In this document: positions 5,495 through 11,216 of the stretch, in pieces
Layout of the letters: each line of letters starts with the position of its first letter
How positions within the stretch are numbered: position 1 is the stretch's first letter
Assembly (NCBI GenBank): GCA_005239795.1
Contig: SBBH01000050.1
Location: forward strand, 1-15,475
DNA from: Planctomycetales bacterium
GTDB taxonomy: Bacteria; Planctomycetota; SBBH01
Direction: 5' to 3'
DNA: 15,475 nucleotides
Notes under the pieces: generated by a model
Seen by the model: the letters and a program-made list of their open reading frames with translations, nothing else
What the model was told of the DNA's origin: nothing
Database searches by the model: none
Program-made: the position numbers and the translations under genes

Positions 5495-6529
5495 TCATGT
5501 CTCATGACCCATGACTTCCTTATAGACTGCTGTGAGCGCATCGATTTCGGCCGCGGCGTCATACCGCCCGGCGACGTAGGTGCGCGCCGCCTCCCCCAGC
5601 CGCGCGCGCAGACTTTCGTCGCGCGCCAGCGCCGCCCCCTTGGCAACAAACTCTTTTTCGTCTCCCGGGGCGAACAGCAGGCCCGTCTTCCCCTCCTCCA
5701 CCGCCTCGGCGTTGGCGCCGATCCGCGAGGCCAGGACCGCCCGCCCCGCCGACATCGCCTCGAGAAGCGCGTTCGAGAACCCCTCTGATTCAGAGACGTT
5801 CAAGACGACATCCGCCTCGCGGTACGCTCCCCCCATCGCGGCGGGCGGCACCTCGATCCGCCGCAAAGCCAATCCCTCCCCCTCCTGCTCGACAAGCGCC
5901 GCATAATCTGGATCGATCACGGGTCCGGCCAGCACAAGGCGCGCCTCAGGGATTTCCACCAGGAGCCTCCGCCAGGCGCGTACGGCGAAGAGCTGGTTCT
6001 TGACGCGGCGCACCCCCCCCGTGAGCAGGAAAAGTTTCTCCTGCCCGGAATATCCCATCTCGGCCCGCAAGGGATATGCCTCGTCGTCGATCCAGATCCC
6101 CTTGGGAACCAGGCGCATCCGGCCGGAAAGCGCGGGCAACGCCGCCTGGAGGCGCCTCAACGTGTCCTGCCCCGGCGCGACGATCCGCGCCGCGCTCTGG
6201 GCGATCTTCCCGACCGACGCGGCCGCCTCCCCCCCTCCCTCAAGCGCCAGAAGATCCGTTCCCGCGAACGACACCACACGCGGCGCGGCGCCGGCACCGG
6301 AAAGGTACCCCAGCCACCGCCCCCCCTTCCAGGCGTGATGCGCATGGATCACATCCGGCGCAACTTCGGCGAACGCCGCGGCAAGTTTCTCGCCGCTGGG
6401 ATCCTGCGACATATCGCAGACGACGACCTCCTCCCCCCGCGCCGAGAGCCCCGAGGCCCACCGGGCGACGGTCCGGGCGTTCCCGCTGATGGCCGGCAAA
6501 AAAGAGGGGGTGATGATCAGGATTTTCAT
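5495..6529 (-). CDS. Family 4 glycosyltransferase (GT-B fold)
   Basis: This 344-residue enzyme has the two Rossmann-like halves of GT4 retaining glycosyltransferases. The N-terminal half begins MKILIITPSFLPAISGN and includes HAHH (62-65) and FAGTD (88-92). The C-terminal donor-binding half has 'TGGVRRVKNQLFAVRA' (about 170-185), 'LVLAGP' (198-203) and the EX7E motif 'ESEGFSNALLEAMSAG' (E249 and E257). The 'GGVRxVK...' block is reminiscent of GLT1D1-like and SenB-like GT4 members. No selenoneine partner genes are present, so I do not assign that role. Its ATG overlaps the TGA of the upstream deacetylase gene by 4 nt, which suggests the two act on the same glycan or glycolipid. Donor and acceptor are unknown. 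Confidence 0.88.
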   Translation of the reverse strand: MKILIITPSFLPAISGNARTVARWASGLSARGEEVVVCDMSQDPSGEKLAAAFAEVAPDVIHAHHAWKGGRWLGYLSGAGAAPRVVSFAGTDLLALEGGGEAAASVGKIAQSAARIVAPGQDTLRRLQAALPALSGRMRLVPKGIWIDDEAYPLRAEMGYSGQEKLFLLTGGVRRVKNQLFAVRAWRRLLVEIPEARLVLAGPVIDPDYAALVEQEGEGLALRRIEVPPAAMGGAYREADVVLNVSESEGFSNALLEAMSAGRAVLASRIGANAEAVEEGKTGLLFAPGDEKEFVAKGAALARDESLRARLGEAARTYVAGRYDAAAEIDALTAVYKEVMGHET

Positions 6530-7365
6530 GGAGCCCCCGAGACGAGATCGGCATAGGTCGTCAGACGGAACCGCTCCCGGACCCAGGCGCCAAAAGACGG
6601 ATCGGTGAGAACTTCCAGTTCCGTCTCCCGCTCGAAGTTCGAGAAGGCGCCGGCCGCGAGATCCGGATATCCCGGGTGCGTCATGAGCTCGACCCAGGCC
6701 CCGCGCGCGGCGGCGAGCGCTGCCTGGAGCGCCTCGACGCTGACGCGGCCGCTCAGGGCCATCCCCAGGAAGCCGCCCGTCGAAGAGAGGTTGTACTTGC
6801 GGTAGATGGGGCGCGCCTCGACGGCGCGCCTGACATAGTCGCGGATCTTGGCGCGCCGGTCCGACAGGACCGCGTCGTGCGCGCCCAAGCGCTCCGCGGG
6901 AATCCGCACGGTGCAGAGACCCATCCTCGCCGCCGCCTCGGCCGCCGCCTCGCGCACCACGGGATAGACATGGACGTGCTGGTGCCCGTCCAGGTGCGTC
7001 AGGGGAATCCCCCGGTCAAGAAGCTTGGCGATCTGCGCCTCGACCTCGCGCCGGATCTCCCCGGGATCCACGCGCCCCTTCTTGAGAGCCGTCCGGATCC
7101 CTTCCTTCCCCAGGAAAAACCCGTCCGGTCCGACAAGCGTCGACAGGCCCCGCGCGAGCGGCTTCCACTCGCTTAAGTTGAGGTGGAGTCCCACGAACAG
7201 GCTCCGGGTCTCACCGAGACGCGCCATCGCGTCCTCGAAGGCGGGGCCGTTGGCGAGGATCGACGCCGAAGTCACGATCCCCCGCCGGTGAGCCTCGAAG
7301 ATGCCGCGGTTACGCTCGGCGTCGTGCCCCAGGTCGTCGGCGGTGACAATCAAGAAACGATCCAT
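6526..7365 (-). CDS. YdjC/ChbG-family carbohydrate deacetylase
   Basis: The 279-residue product belongs to the YdjC/ChbG metal-dependent deacetylases, which remove N-acetyl groups from sugars or oligosaccharides. Visible family features are TADDLG (8-13), GLHLNL (59-64, H61), HLDGHQHVH (124-132) and ELMTHPG (226-232). These supply the expected Asp/His metal and catalytic residues. I chose the ATG at 7365 because the protein then starts directly at the first beta strand (MDRFLIVTADD). The frame runs upstream to 7572, but the extra 69 residues are encoded by the repeat spacer. No Shine-Dalgarno is visible; the repeat element abuts the start. The glycosyltransferase gene follows with a 4-nt overlap. 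Confidence 0.9.
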   Translation of the reverse strand: MDRFLIVTADDLGHDAERNRGIFEAHRRGIVTSASILANGPAFEDAMARLGETRSLFVGLHLNLSEWKPLARGLSTLVGPDGFFLGKEGIRTALKKGRVDPGEIRREVEAQIAKLLDRGIPLTHLDGHQHVHVYPVVREAAAEAAARMGLCTVRIPAERLGAHDAVLSDRRAKIRDYVRRAVEARPIYRKYNLSSTGGFLGMALSGRVSVEALQAALAAARGAWVELMTHPGYPDLAAGAFSNFERETELEVLTDPSFGAWVRERFRLTTYADLVSGAP

Positions 7366-7510
7366 AAACAACAAACTACAAACACCAAAAGGCCAAACAA
7401 ACGGAAAAACGGCAAACAACAAACAAAGGAATACTCGCCCTCCTCGCGTTTGTTGGCGTTTTGTTTTTTTGGAGTTTGTTTGGTGTTTGTCGTTTGGTTC
7501 TTGGTGTTTA
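7366..7510. repeat. CAAAC-word inverted repeat in divergent ydjC-like/rlmI-like spacer
   Basis: The left half is made of A/C words ('acaaactacaaacacc', 'caaacaacaaac') and the right half of the complementary G/T words. ACAAACACCAA (7378-7388) has its exact reverse complement TTGGTGTTTGT at 7480-7490. The GC-rich turn lies near 7435-7447. The element fills essentially the whole spacer between two divergent genes, so both promoters must lie in or beside it. On the plus strand TAGAGT lies about 6 nt before the rlmI-like ATG. Confidence 0.65.
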
Positions 7511-7520
7511 GAGTTTCCCC

Positions 7521-8681
7521 ATGCCGCCCCCTGTCGTCCGCCTGCGCATCCGCCGCCACCAGCAACATCCATGGATTTTCCAGGGGATGATCCGCGCCTG
7601 GGACAAGGCGGCCCAGCCCGGCGACTGGGTTGGGGTCGTCGACAAGGAAGGGAGTTTCGTCGGACACGGGTTCTTCAACCCCCGTTCCCAGATCAGCGTG
7701 CGGTTGGTGTCGTTCGACCCGCGGGCGGAGGACCCCCTTCCCTCGATCGCGGAAGGGATCCGCCGGGCGGCCGCCCTTCGGCGCACCCTCCTCGATCTTG
7801 AAACCCGAACGAACGCCTACCGGATCGTGAACTCCGAGGGGGACGGCCTGTCGGGACTCGTCGCCGACCGGTACGGAGACGCAATTGTGCTCGAACTCTT
7901 CTCGATCTGGCCGCTCGTACACCTCCCGGCAGTGGAAGAGGCGTTCGCGGGGCTTTTTCCCGGCGCGCGGTTGTTCCTGCGCGCCGACAGCCGGATCCAA
8001 ACCCTCGAGGGGTTCCGCGCCCCGGGGGAGCGGATGCCCAAGGGGACCGTCGAGATCCGCGAGGACGACCTGCGTCTGCGCGTCAACCTCTCCGGCCACA
8101 AGACGGGGGCGTTCCTGGACCAGCGTGACAACCGCCGGTTCGTGCGGGAACTCTCGCATGGAAAAAAAGTCCTCGACTGCTGCTGCTACACGGGGGGATT
8201 CTCGATCCAGGCGGCCCTGGGGAAGGCGGCTGAGGCGATCGGCGTCGACCTCGACAAGAGCGCGATCGACACCGCGCGCGAGAACGCCCGGCTCAACAAG
8301 GCCACCGTCGACTGGGTGCACGCCGATCTCTTCCCCTACCTGCGGGACGCCAAGCGCCACAAGAAGCGCTACGACTTCGTGATCCTCGACCCGCCGAAAT
8401 TCGCGGCCTCCCGCGAGGAGTTGAAGGCCGGCCTCGACAAATATTTCGACCTGAACCGCGCGGCCCTGGATGTCCTGGCGCCCGAGGGGATCCTCGTGAG
8501 CTGCTCCTGCTCGGGGGTTGTCTCCGACGAGGCATTTCTGGGGATGCTCCAGGCGGTCTCGACGGCCGTGCGCCGGGAACTCCAGATTTTCCGCCTGGCG
8601 CACGCGGCGCCGGATCATCCATTTCAGATCAATTGCCCGGAATCGCGCTATCTCAAGGTCGTCTTCGCGAAGGTTGAATGA
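7521..8681 (+). CDS. rlmI: RlmI-like class I SAM-dependent rRNA cytosine-C5 methyltransferase
   Basis: RlmI methylates C1962 of 23S rRNA (m5C) using S-adenosylmethionine. This 386-residue protein is close to the family's usual length of about 396. Domain order is an N-terminal PUA-like domain (about 6-75, with 'HPWIFQG'), a central EEHEE-type region with 'YRIVNSEGDGLSGLVADRYGD' (100-120), and a C-terminal Rossmann methyltransferase. Motifs are GHKTGAFLDQRDNR (192-205), the SAM site VLDCCCYTGGFS (217-228), DPPKF (290-294) and SCSCSG (327-332), where the catalytic cysteine lies. Exact target specificity cannot be fixed from sequence, so a sister specificity (RlmI/RlmK-like) is possible. The start has no Shine-Dalgarno; a -10-like TAGAGT with TTGTCG 16 nt further upstream suggests a very short leader. 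Confidence 0.88.
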   Translation: MPPPVVRLRIRRHQQHPWIFQGMIRAWDKAAQPGDWVGVVDKEGSFVGHGFFNPRSQISVRLVSFDPRAEDPLPSIAEGIRRAAALRRTLLDLETRTNAYRIVNSEGDGLSGLVADRYGDAIVLELFSIWPLVHLPAVEEAFAGLFPGARLFLRADSRIQTLEGFRAPGERMPKGTVEIREDDLRLRVNLSGHKTGAFLDQRDNRRFVRELSHGKKVLDCCCYTGGFSIQAALGKAAEAIGVDLDKSAIDTARENARLNKATVDWVHADLFPYLRDAKRHKKRYDFVILDPPKFAASREELKAGLDKYFDLNRAALDVLAPEGILVSCSCSGVVSDEAFLGMLQAVSTAVRRELQIFRLAHAAPDHPFQINCPESRYLKVVFAKVE

Positions 8682-8685
8682 TCGA

Positions 8686-8970
8686 TTATTTTTTGACGAC
8701 GTAGTCGCCCGAAACTCCCTCCAACGCACCATTGAAAGAAACCGTCAACCACGCTCCATCGCAGCAGAGGACACACGCGCCCCCGGGCGGCTGCTCCCGA
8801 GGGGGAATGTTCGACAGGGCGAGGTGCGGTTCCACACCTCGGAGAAGGCTCTCAACCGCTTCACCTCGCCCGTCGTCGAACCGGAGTGAGCCGGGCGCCG
8901 GAAAGGAAACCTGCCCGGCGAGCGTTCCCCGCTCGCCTTCGCACCGTTGGTGCTCCGGCGGGTCCGCCAT
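8686..8970 (-). CDS. Doubtful 94-aa ORF containing one repeat copy
   Basis: This frame runs from an ATG at 8970 to a TAA at 8686 and would encode 94 residues, starting MADPPEHQRC and ending SGDYVVKK, with no recognised family. It stays open further upstream. The first part lies in the 215-bp repeat. Between the two repeat copies the substitutions in this frame are mostly amino-acid changing (for example M/T, E/G, L/F, A/T), and the second copy lacks the ATG. Purifying selection on the protein is therefore not supported over the shared part. The unique C-terminal half (8686-8867) has a plausible protein-like composition. The stop lies 4 nt from the convergent rlmI-like stop. It may be a real lineage-specific gene whose 5' half was copied, or chance. 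Confidence 0.3.
   Translation of the reverse strand: MADPPEHQRCEGERGTLAGQVSFPAPGSLRFDDGRGEAVESLLRGVEPHLALSNIPPREQPPGGACVLCCDGAWLTVSFNGALEGVSGDYVVKK
8881..8958 (-). ncRNA. Candidate structured RNA element, copy 1
   Basis: On the minus strand this 78-nt segment can fold as a closed multibranch. The outer stem is CCGGAG/CTCCGG. It encloses hairpins CACC-AAC-GGTG, GGCGAGCG-GGGAA-CGCTCGCC and a GGGC/GCCC stem. Three of the positions that differ from copy 2 fall in stems, and all become G-U wobbles on the minus strand while they would break pairing on the plus strand. That is the pattern expected of a minus-strand RNA, but it rests on two copies only. I do not recognise a known riboswitch or RNA family. 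Confidence 0.35.
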
Positions 8971-9046
8971 AGTGATGTGCGCGTAGGCGGAAGGGAGTAG
9001 CCGCCGCAAGGGGGCGCCACAACAGGAGGATTGGAAGGATCGCGAT

Positions 9047-9082
9047 CTAACCCAACCGTTGCTTGGCCTCGGCGATGTCGCG
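9047..9082 (-). pseudogene. ribF 3'-end fragment
   Basis: The minus strand encodes RDIAEAKQRLG followed by TAG, matching the last 11 residues of the intact RibF (RDIAEARQRLG). The only differences are GAG/GAA and CAA/CAG, both synonymous, and one Lys/Arg exchange. Homology stops just upstream, so this is a terminal fragment only. The conservative changes suggest it diverged while part of a working ribF before being placed here. Confidence 0.75.
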
Positions 9083-9139
9083 CCGGATCGGAGTGCCGCT
9101 TCGGACACGCCCTCCGCTACCCTCTGAATCGCACGGTGC

Positions 9140-9145
9140 TATACT
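9140..9145 (+). promoter_or_regulatory. -10-like box (TATACT) before the small ORF/nucleotidyltransferase pair
   Basis: TATACT ends 7 nt before the ATG at 9153, and no Shine-Dalgarno lies between. It lies in unique DNA just outside repeat copy 1, so the cassette appears to carry its own promoter and probably makes a leaderless mRNA. No clear -35 box was found. Confidence 0.45.
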
Positions 9146-9152
9146 GGCCCAG

Positions 9153-9341
9153 ATGAAGCCCAGAAAGAGGCCCGCGCCCCCCGATGACTGCCTGCGCCTG
9201 GCCCGGCGTCTCGCCCGGCACCCCTGCAACCGGGAGGGCGCTGACAAGACCTGGGTTTTTCAGGCCCTGATCAACGCACGGGATTTCTTTTCCGGCGCGA
9301 AGCTGATCCCGAATGAGAAGCGCCATGTACGCTTACGCTGA
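9153..9341 (+). CDS. Small hypothetical protein upstream of the nucleotidyltransferase
   Basis: The product is 62 residues, starting MKPRKRPAPPDDCLRLARRL. It is basic, with an N-terminal proline/arginine stretch and a predicted helical middle ('KTWVFQALINARDFFSGAKL'). I do not recognise it. It overlaps the nucleotidyltransferase start by 29 nt (or 17 if that gene starts at 9325), and the only nearby promoter-like box precedes this ORF, so the two are probably translated from one mRNA. A frame-extended version from 9063 runs through the repeat and is unlikely. It could be the partner of a two-gene toxin-antitoxin-like unit, but it is not a HEPN protein and nothing in it proves a toxin or antitoxin role. 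Confidence 0.5.
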   Translation: MKPRKRPAPPDDCLRLARRLARHPCNREGADKTWVFQALINARDFFSGAKLIPNEKRHVRLR

Positions 9342-9864
9342 AGCCTGCAAGAGCCTGGATCGGGCCCGGGTTCCCTATATCATCGTCGGCGCATTCGGGA
9401 TCAATTTATACGCTGAACAGGTTGGCTCTGTTGTTTCGACACTCGATTGCGATCTTCTGCTCCCAGCGAACGCCGGCATTCTTTCCAATGCGGTAACGAC
9501 GTTAAGAAAACTCGGCTACCAGTTCGAGGCCGGCGGTGAGCCGCTGATCGAAGAGACGCCCGAGCTTATGAAAGGGATTGTGCGTGCACGCGCCAACGTC
9601 ACAGCGCACAAAAAAGATATCCGCATTGATCTCGCGCTCGATATCGCAGGATGCCGTTTCGCCTCGCTTTGGAAGAAACGCCGTCGGTTCAAAGTGCGGG
9701 GAGCCTCGGTACCTGTGGCGCCGTTGGAAGATCTCTTGCGCTCGAAGAAGCTTGCCAACCGGCCCAAGGATCAAGTCTTCCTGGCGACCTTCCAGGACGC
9801 GCTCACACAGTTGTTCCGTCCGCAATCCAAGAAAAAACAGAAGAAACCCAGGCGCCGCCGCTAA
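9313..9864 (+). CDS. MNT-type nucleotidyltransferase (DUF6036/AbiEii-like)
   Basis: The 183-residue protein is a minimal DNA-polymerase-beta-like nucleotidyltransferase. 'VPYIIVGAFGINLY' (20-33) replaces the usual GG/GS signature with GA. The metal-binding pair is D45 and D47 ('STLDCDLLLP'), and the third acid is probably D106 ('KKDIRIDLAL'). 'PLEDLLRSKKLANRPKDQVFL' (137-157) is the helical block common to AbiEii/DUF6036-like members. The tail is very basic (KKKQKKPRRRR), which suggests nucleic acid binding. Related enzymes act as NTP-transferring toxins or antitoxins or in antibiotic modification; the substrate here is unknown. The start at 9313 or 9325 is undecided. The gene is flanked by 215-bp direct repeats, lies opposite to ribF, and its codon use looks less GC-biased than its neighbours, all consistent with acquisition. 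Confidence 0.82.
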   Translation: MRSAMYAYAEACKSLDRARVPYIIVGAFGINLYAEQVGSVVSTLDCDLLLPANAGILSNAVTTLRKLGYQFEAGGEPLIEETPELMKGIVRARANVTAHKKDIRIDLALDIAGCRFASLWKKRRRFKVRGASVPVAPLEDLLRSKKLANRPKDQVFLATFQDALTQLFRPQSKKKQKKPRRRR

Positions 9865-9881
9865 AAAATGAGATCTGTCCG

Positions 9882-9952
9882 TCTATCCTGCCCCTTTCAT
9901 GGAGTAGACCAGGAGGCAATGGAGGGGTGGTAGCGTGTGGGGGCAGGATAGA
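9882..9952. repeat. Perfect 13-bp inverted repeat with 45-nt loop
   Basis: TCTATCCTGCCCC (9882-9894) is exactly complementary to GGGGCAGGATAGA (9940-9952). It starts 18 nt after the nucleotidyltransferase stop and lies in the unique DNA before repeat copy 2. There is no T-run after the right arm, so it is not a standard terminator. It might be a Rho-independent-like 3' stabiliser or the ends of a small element remnant. Confidence 0.6.
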
Positions 9953-9983
9953 TGAGGCTGGCCGGAGGCGGAAAGCAGTCCCT

Positions 9984-10198
9984 GCCCGTCGTCGAACCGG
10001 AGTGAGCCAGGCGTCGGAAAGGAAACCTGCCCGGCGAACGTCCCCCGCCCGCCTTCGCACCGCTGGTGCTCCGGCGGGTCCGCCGTAGTGATGTGCACGT
10101 AGGCGGAAGGGAGTGGCCGCCACAAGGGGGCGCCTCAACAGGGGAATCGGAATGACTGCGACCTAACCCAACCGCTGGCGGGCTTCGGCGATGTCGCG
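9984..10198. repeat. 215-bp direct repeat, copy 2 (contains the genuine ribF 3' end)
   Basis: This copy starts in the ribF downstream flank and runs into the last codons of intact ribF (stop at 10163). It aligns gaplessly with 8868-9082. The frame matching the doubtful ORF of copy 1 is here cut off after the repeat and lacks its ATG, so copy 2 carries at most a truncated version of that ORF. Confidence 0.85.
9997..10074 (-). ncRNA. Candidate structured RNA element, copy 2 (ribF 3' flank)
   Basis: This is the counterpart of the 78-nt foldable element in copy 1, located 89 nt after the ribF stop on the same strand, so it could be transcribed as the ribF 3' UTR. The outer CCGGAG/CTCCGG stem and the CACC/GGTG hairpin are unchanged. 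In the second hairpin one A-U and one G-C pair become G-U, and in the third stem one G-C becomes G-U. Remaining changes between the copies fall in loops or linkers. Confidence 0.35.
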
Positions 10199-11092
10199 GG
10201 CGATCTGGCGGGAAAGCGCCTCGGGGCTGTCGAAGCGCATCTCATCGCGCAGACGCGCCGCGAAGGCGAGTTCCAGCGTCTTTCCATAGAGGTCTAGGGT
10301 CACATCCAGGAGATGCGCCTCAAGAAGCGGACGCCCCGCGGCCGCGGACGGAAATGTCGGCCGGACGCCGACATTGGCCACGGCCGGGACCGCGCCGCCA
10401 GCAAGAAGCGCCCGCGCGGCGTAGACTCCCGGCGCGGGCAGGAGCTGATCGGCCGTGTCGAGGTTGGCGGTCGCGAACCCCAGACGCGCGCCGCGGCCGT
10501 CCCCCTGGACCACGACCCCCTCGACGCTGTAGAGACGCCCCAGGGATTCGGCGGCCGCGACGACGTCGCCGGCGGCCACGTCGCGCCGGACGCGCGTGCT
10601 GCTGACGACCTGGCCCGCGACCCACACGGGAGAGGCGGCGTAGACGGCGAATCCCCGCTTCTGGCCCTCGCGGCGCAGGAACGCCTCGTCCCCCGCGCGG
10701 TCCTTCCCGAAACGCGTGTCGGGCCCTACAACGACGGCGCGCGCCGCGAGCGACCGGCAGAGGATCTCGTCCACGAAATCGGCCGGCGAGAGCGACGCGA
10801 AACGCGCGTCGAAGGCCACGGGGATCGCCGCGTCCAGGCCCCAACCCGCCAGAATCCGCAGGCGCTGGGCGTCGGTCGTCAGGCGCGGCACAATTTTCCC
10901 ATGGAGGACCTCGGCCGGGTGCCCCACGAAAGGGATCACGACGCTCACCCCGCCGATCGCCCCGGCCCGCTCGCGCACGAGCGCCGCGATCGCCGCATGC
11001 CCCCGGTGCATCCCGTCGAAAACACCCCATGTCACAACACTCGCTTTCCCCGCGACAGCTCCGAATTGAGCCAATGAATGCACAATTTTCAT
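10163..11092 (-). CDS. ribF: Bifunctional riboflavin kinase/FAD synthetase
   Basis: RibF converts riboflavin to FMN and then FAD. From the ATG at 11092 it has 309 residues, the usual length. The N-terminal FMN adenylyltransferase domain shows GVFDGMHRGH (23-32), VVGPDTRFGKDRAGD (121-135) and SSTRVR (164-169). The C-terminal riboflavin kinase domain shows GDGRGARLGFATANL (197-211), ANVGVRPTF (239-247), and EAHLLDVTLDLYG (258-270), which carries the catalytic-acid region. The frame continues upstream to 11158, but a TATAAT box at 11108-11103 lies inside that extension, so 11092 is preferred. Leader length would be only a few nucleotides. The final 11 codons are part of the 215-bp repeat. The common neighbours truB and rpsO are absent. 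Confidence 0.95.
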   Translation of the reverse strand: MKIVHSLAQFGAVAGKASVVTWGVFDGMHRGHAAIAALVRERAGAIGGVSVVIPFVGHPAEVLHGKIVPRLTTDAQRLRILAGWGLDAAIPVAFDARFASLSPADFVDEILCRSLAARAVVVGPDTRFGKDRAGDEAFLRREGQKRGFAVYAASPVWVAGQVVSSTRVRRDVAAGDVVAAAESLGRLYSVEGVVVQGDGRGARLGFATANLDTADQLLPAPGVYAARALLAGGAVPAVANVGVRPTFPSAAAGRPLLEAHLLDVTLDLYGKTLELAFAARLRDEMRFDSPEALSRQIARDIAEARQRLG

Positions 11093-11102
11093 CGGAGCGC
11101 GG

Positions 11103-11108
11103 ATTATA
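11103..11108 (-). promoter_or_regulatory. Consensus -10 box (TATAAT) for ribF
   Basis: On the minus strand a perfect TATAAT ends 10 nt before the ribF ATG. No Shine-Dalgarno fits between them, so the mRNA is likely leaderless or nearly so. The -35 region is weak (around 11125-11131). Confidence 0.55.
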
Positions 11109-11216
11109 CGGCCGAGTTGTTTTTTCTTGCGAACCACGAACGACGATCCACGAGACAATTTCGGTCTTCAGGAAATTACGCGCCTGTCCGATACGCTTCA
11201 TAGAGGGGCACGGGTC

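Larger units (their letters stand above)
8868..9082. repeat. 215-bp direct repeat, copy 1
   Basis: This segment aligns without gaps to 9984-10198 (constant offset 1116). By hand count there are 23 mismatches, about 89% identity, of which 19 are transitions. Its right end reproduces the last 11 codons and stop of ribF, and the left part is the ribF 3' flank. Together the two copies bracket the nucleotidyltransferase cassette. Confidence 0.85.

Noticed and set aside
7366..7572. N-terminal extension of the YdjC-like deacetylase (69 extra residues with a hydrophobic stretch)
   Set aside because: The extension is encoded by the CAAAC-word repeat spacer and runs into the divergent rlmI-like gene; the family fold starts at MDRFLIVTADD.
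8881..8958. Resemblance of plus-strand 'GGAAACCTGCC' to the B12 box of cobalamin riboswitches
   Set aside because: Only part of the box matches, the AGCC half is displaced by about 10 nt, the upstream core elements are missing, and the stem changes between copies support pairing on the minus strand, not the plus strand.
9883..10125. 80-aa minus-strand ORF in repeat copy 2
   Set aside because: It begins inside the repeat with a GTG, loses similarity to the copy 1 frame after the repeat boundary, and shows mostly non-synonymous differences, so it is best explained as a by-product of the repeat.
8868..10198. Integron cassette with attC sites (ACCCAAC/GTTGGGT-like core near the ribF tail)
   Set aside because: Only one core-like heptamer is present per repeat, with no inverted partner at the other end, and the repeat runs into ribF coding sequence, unlike an attC site.
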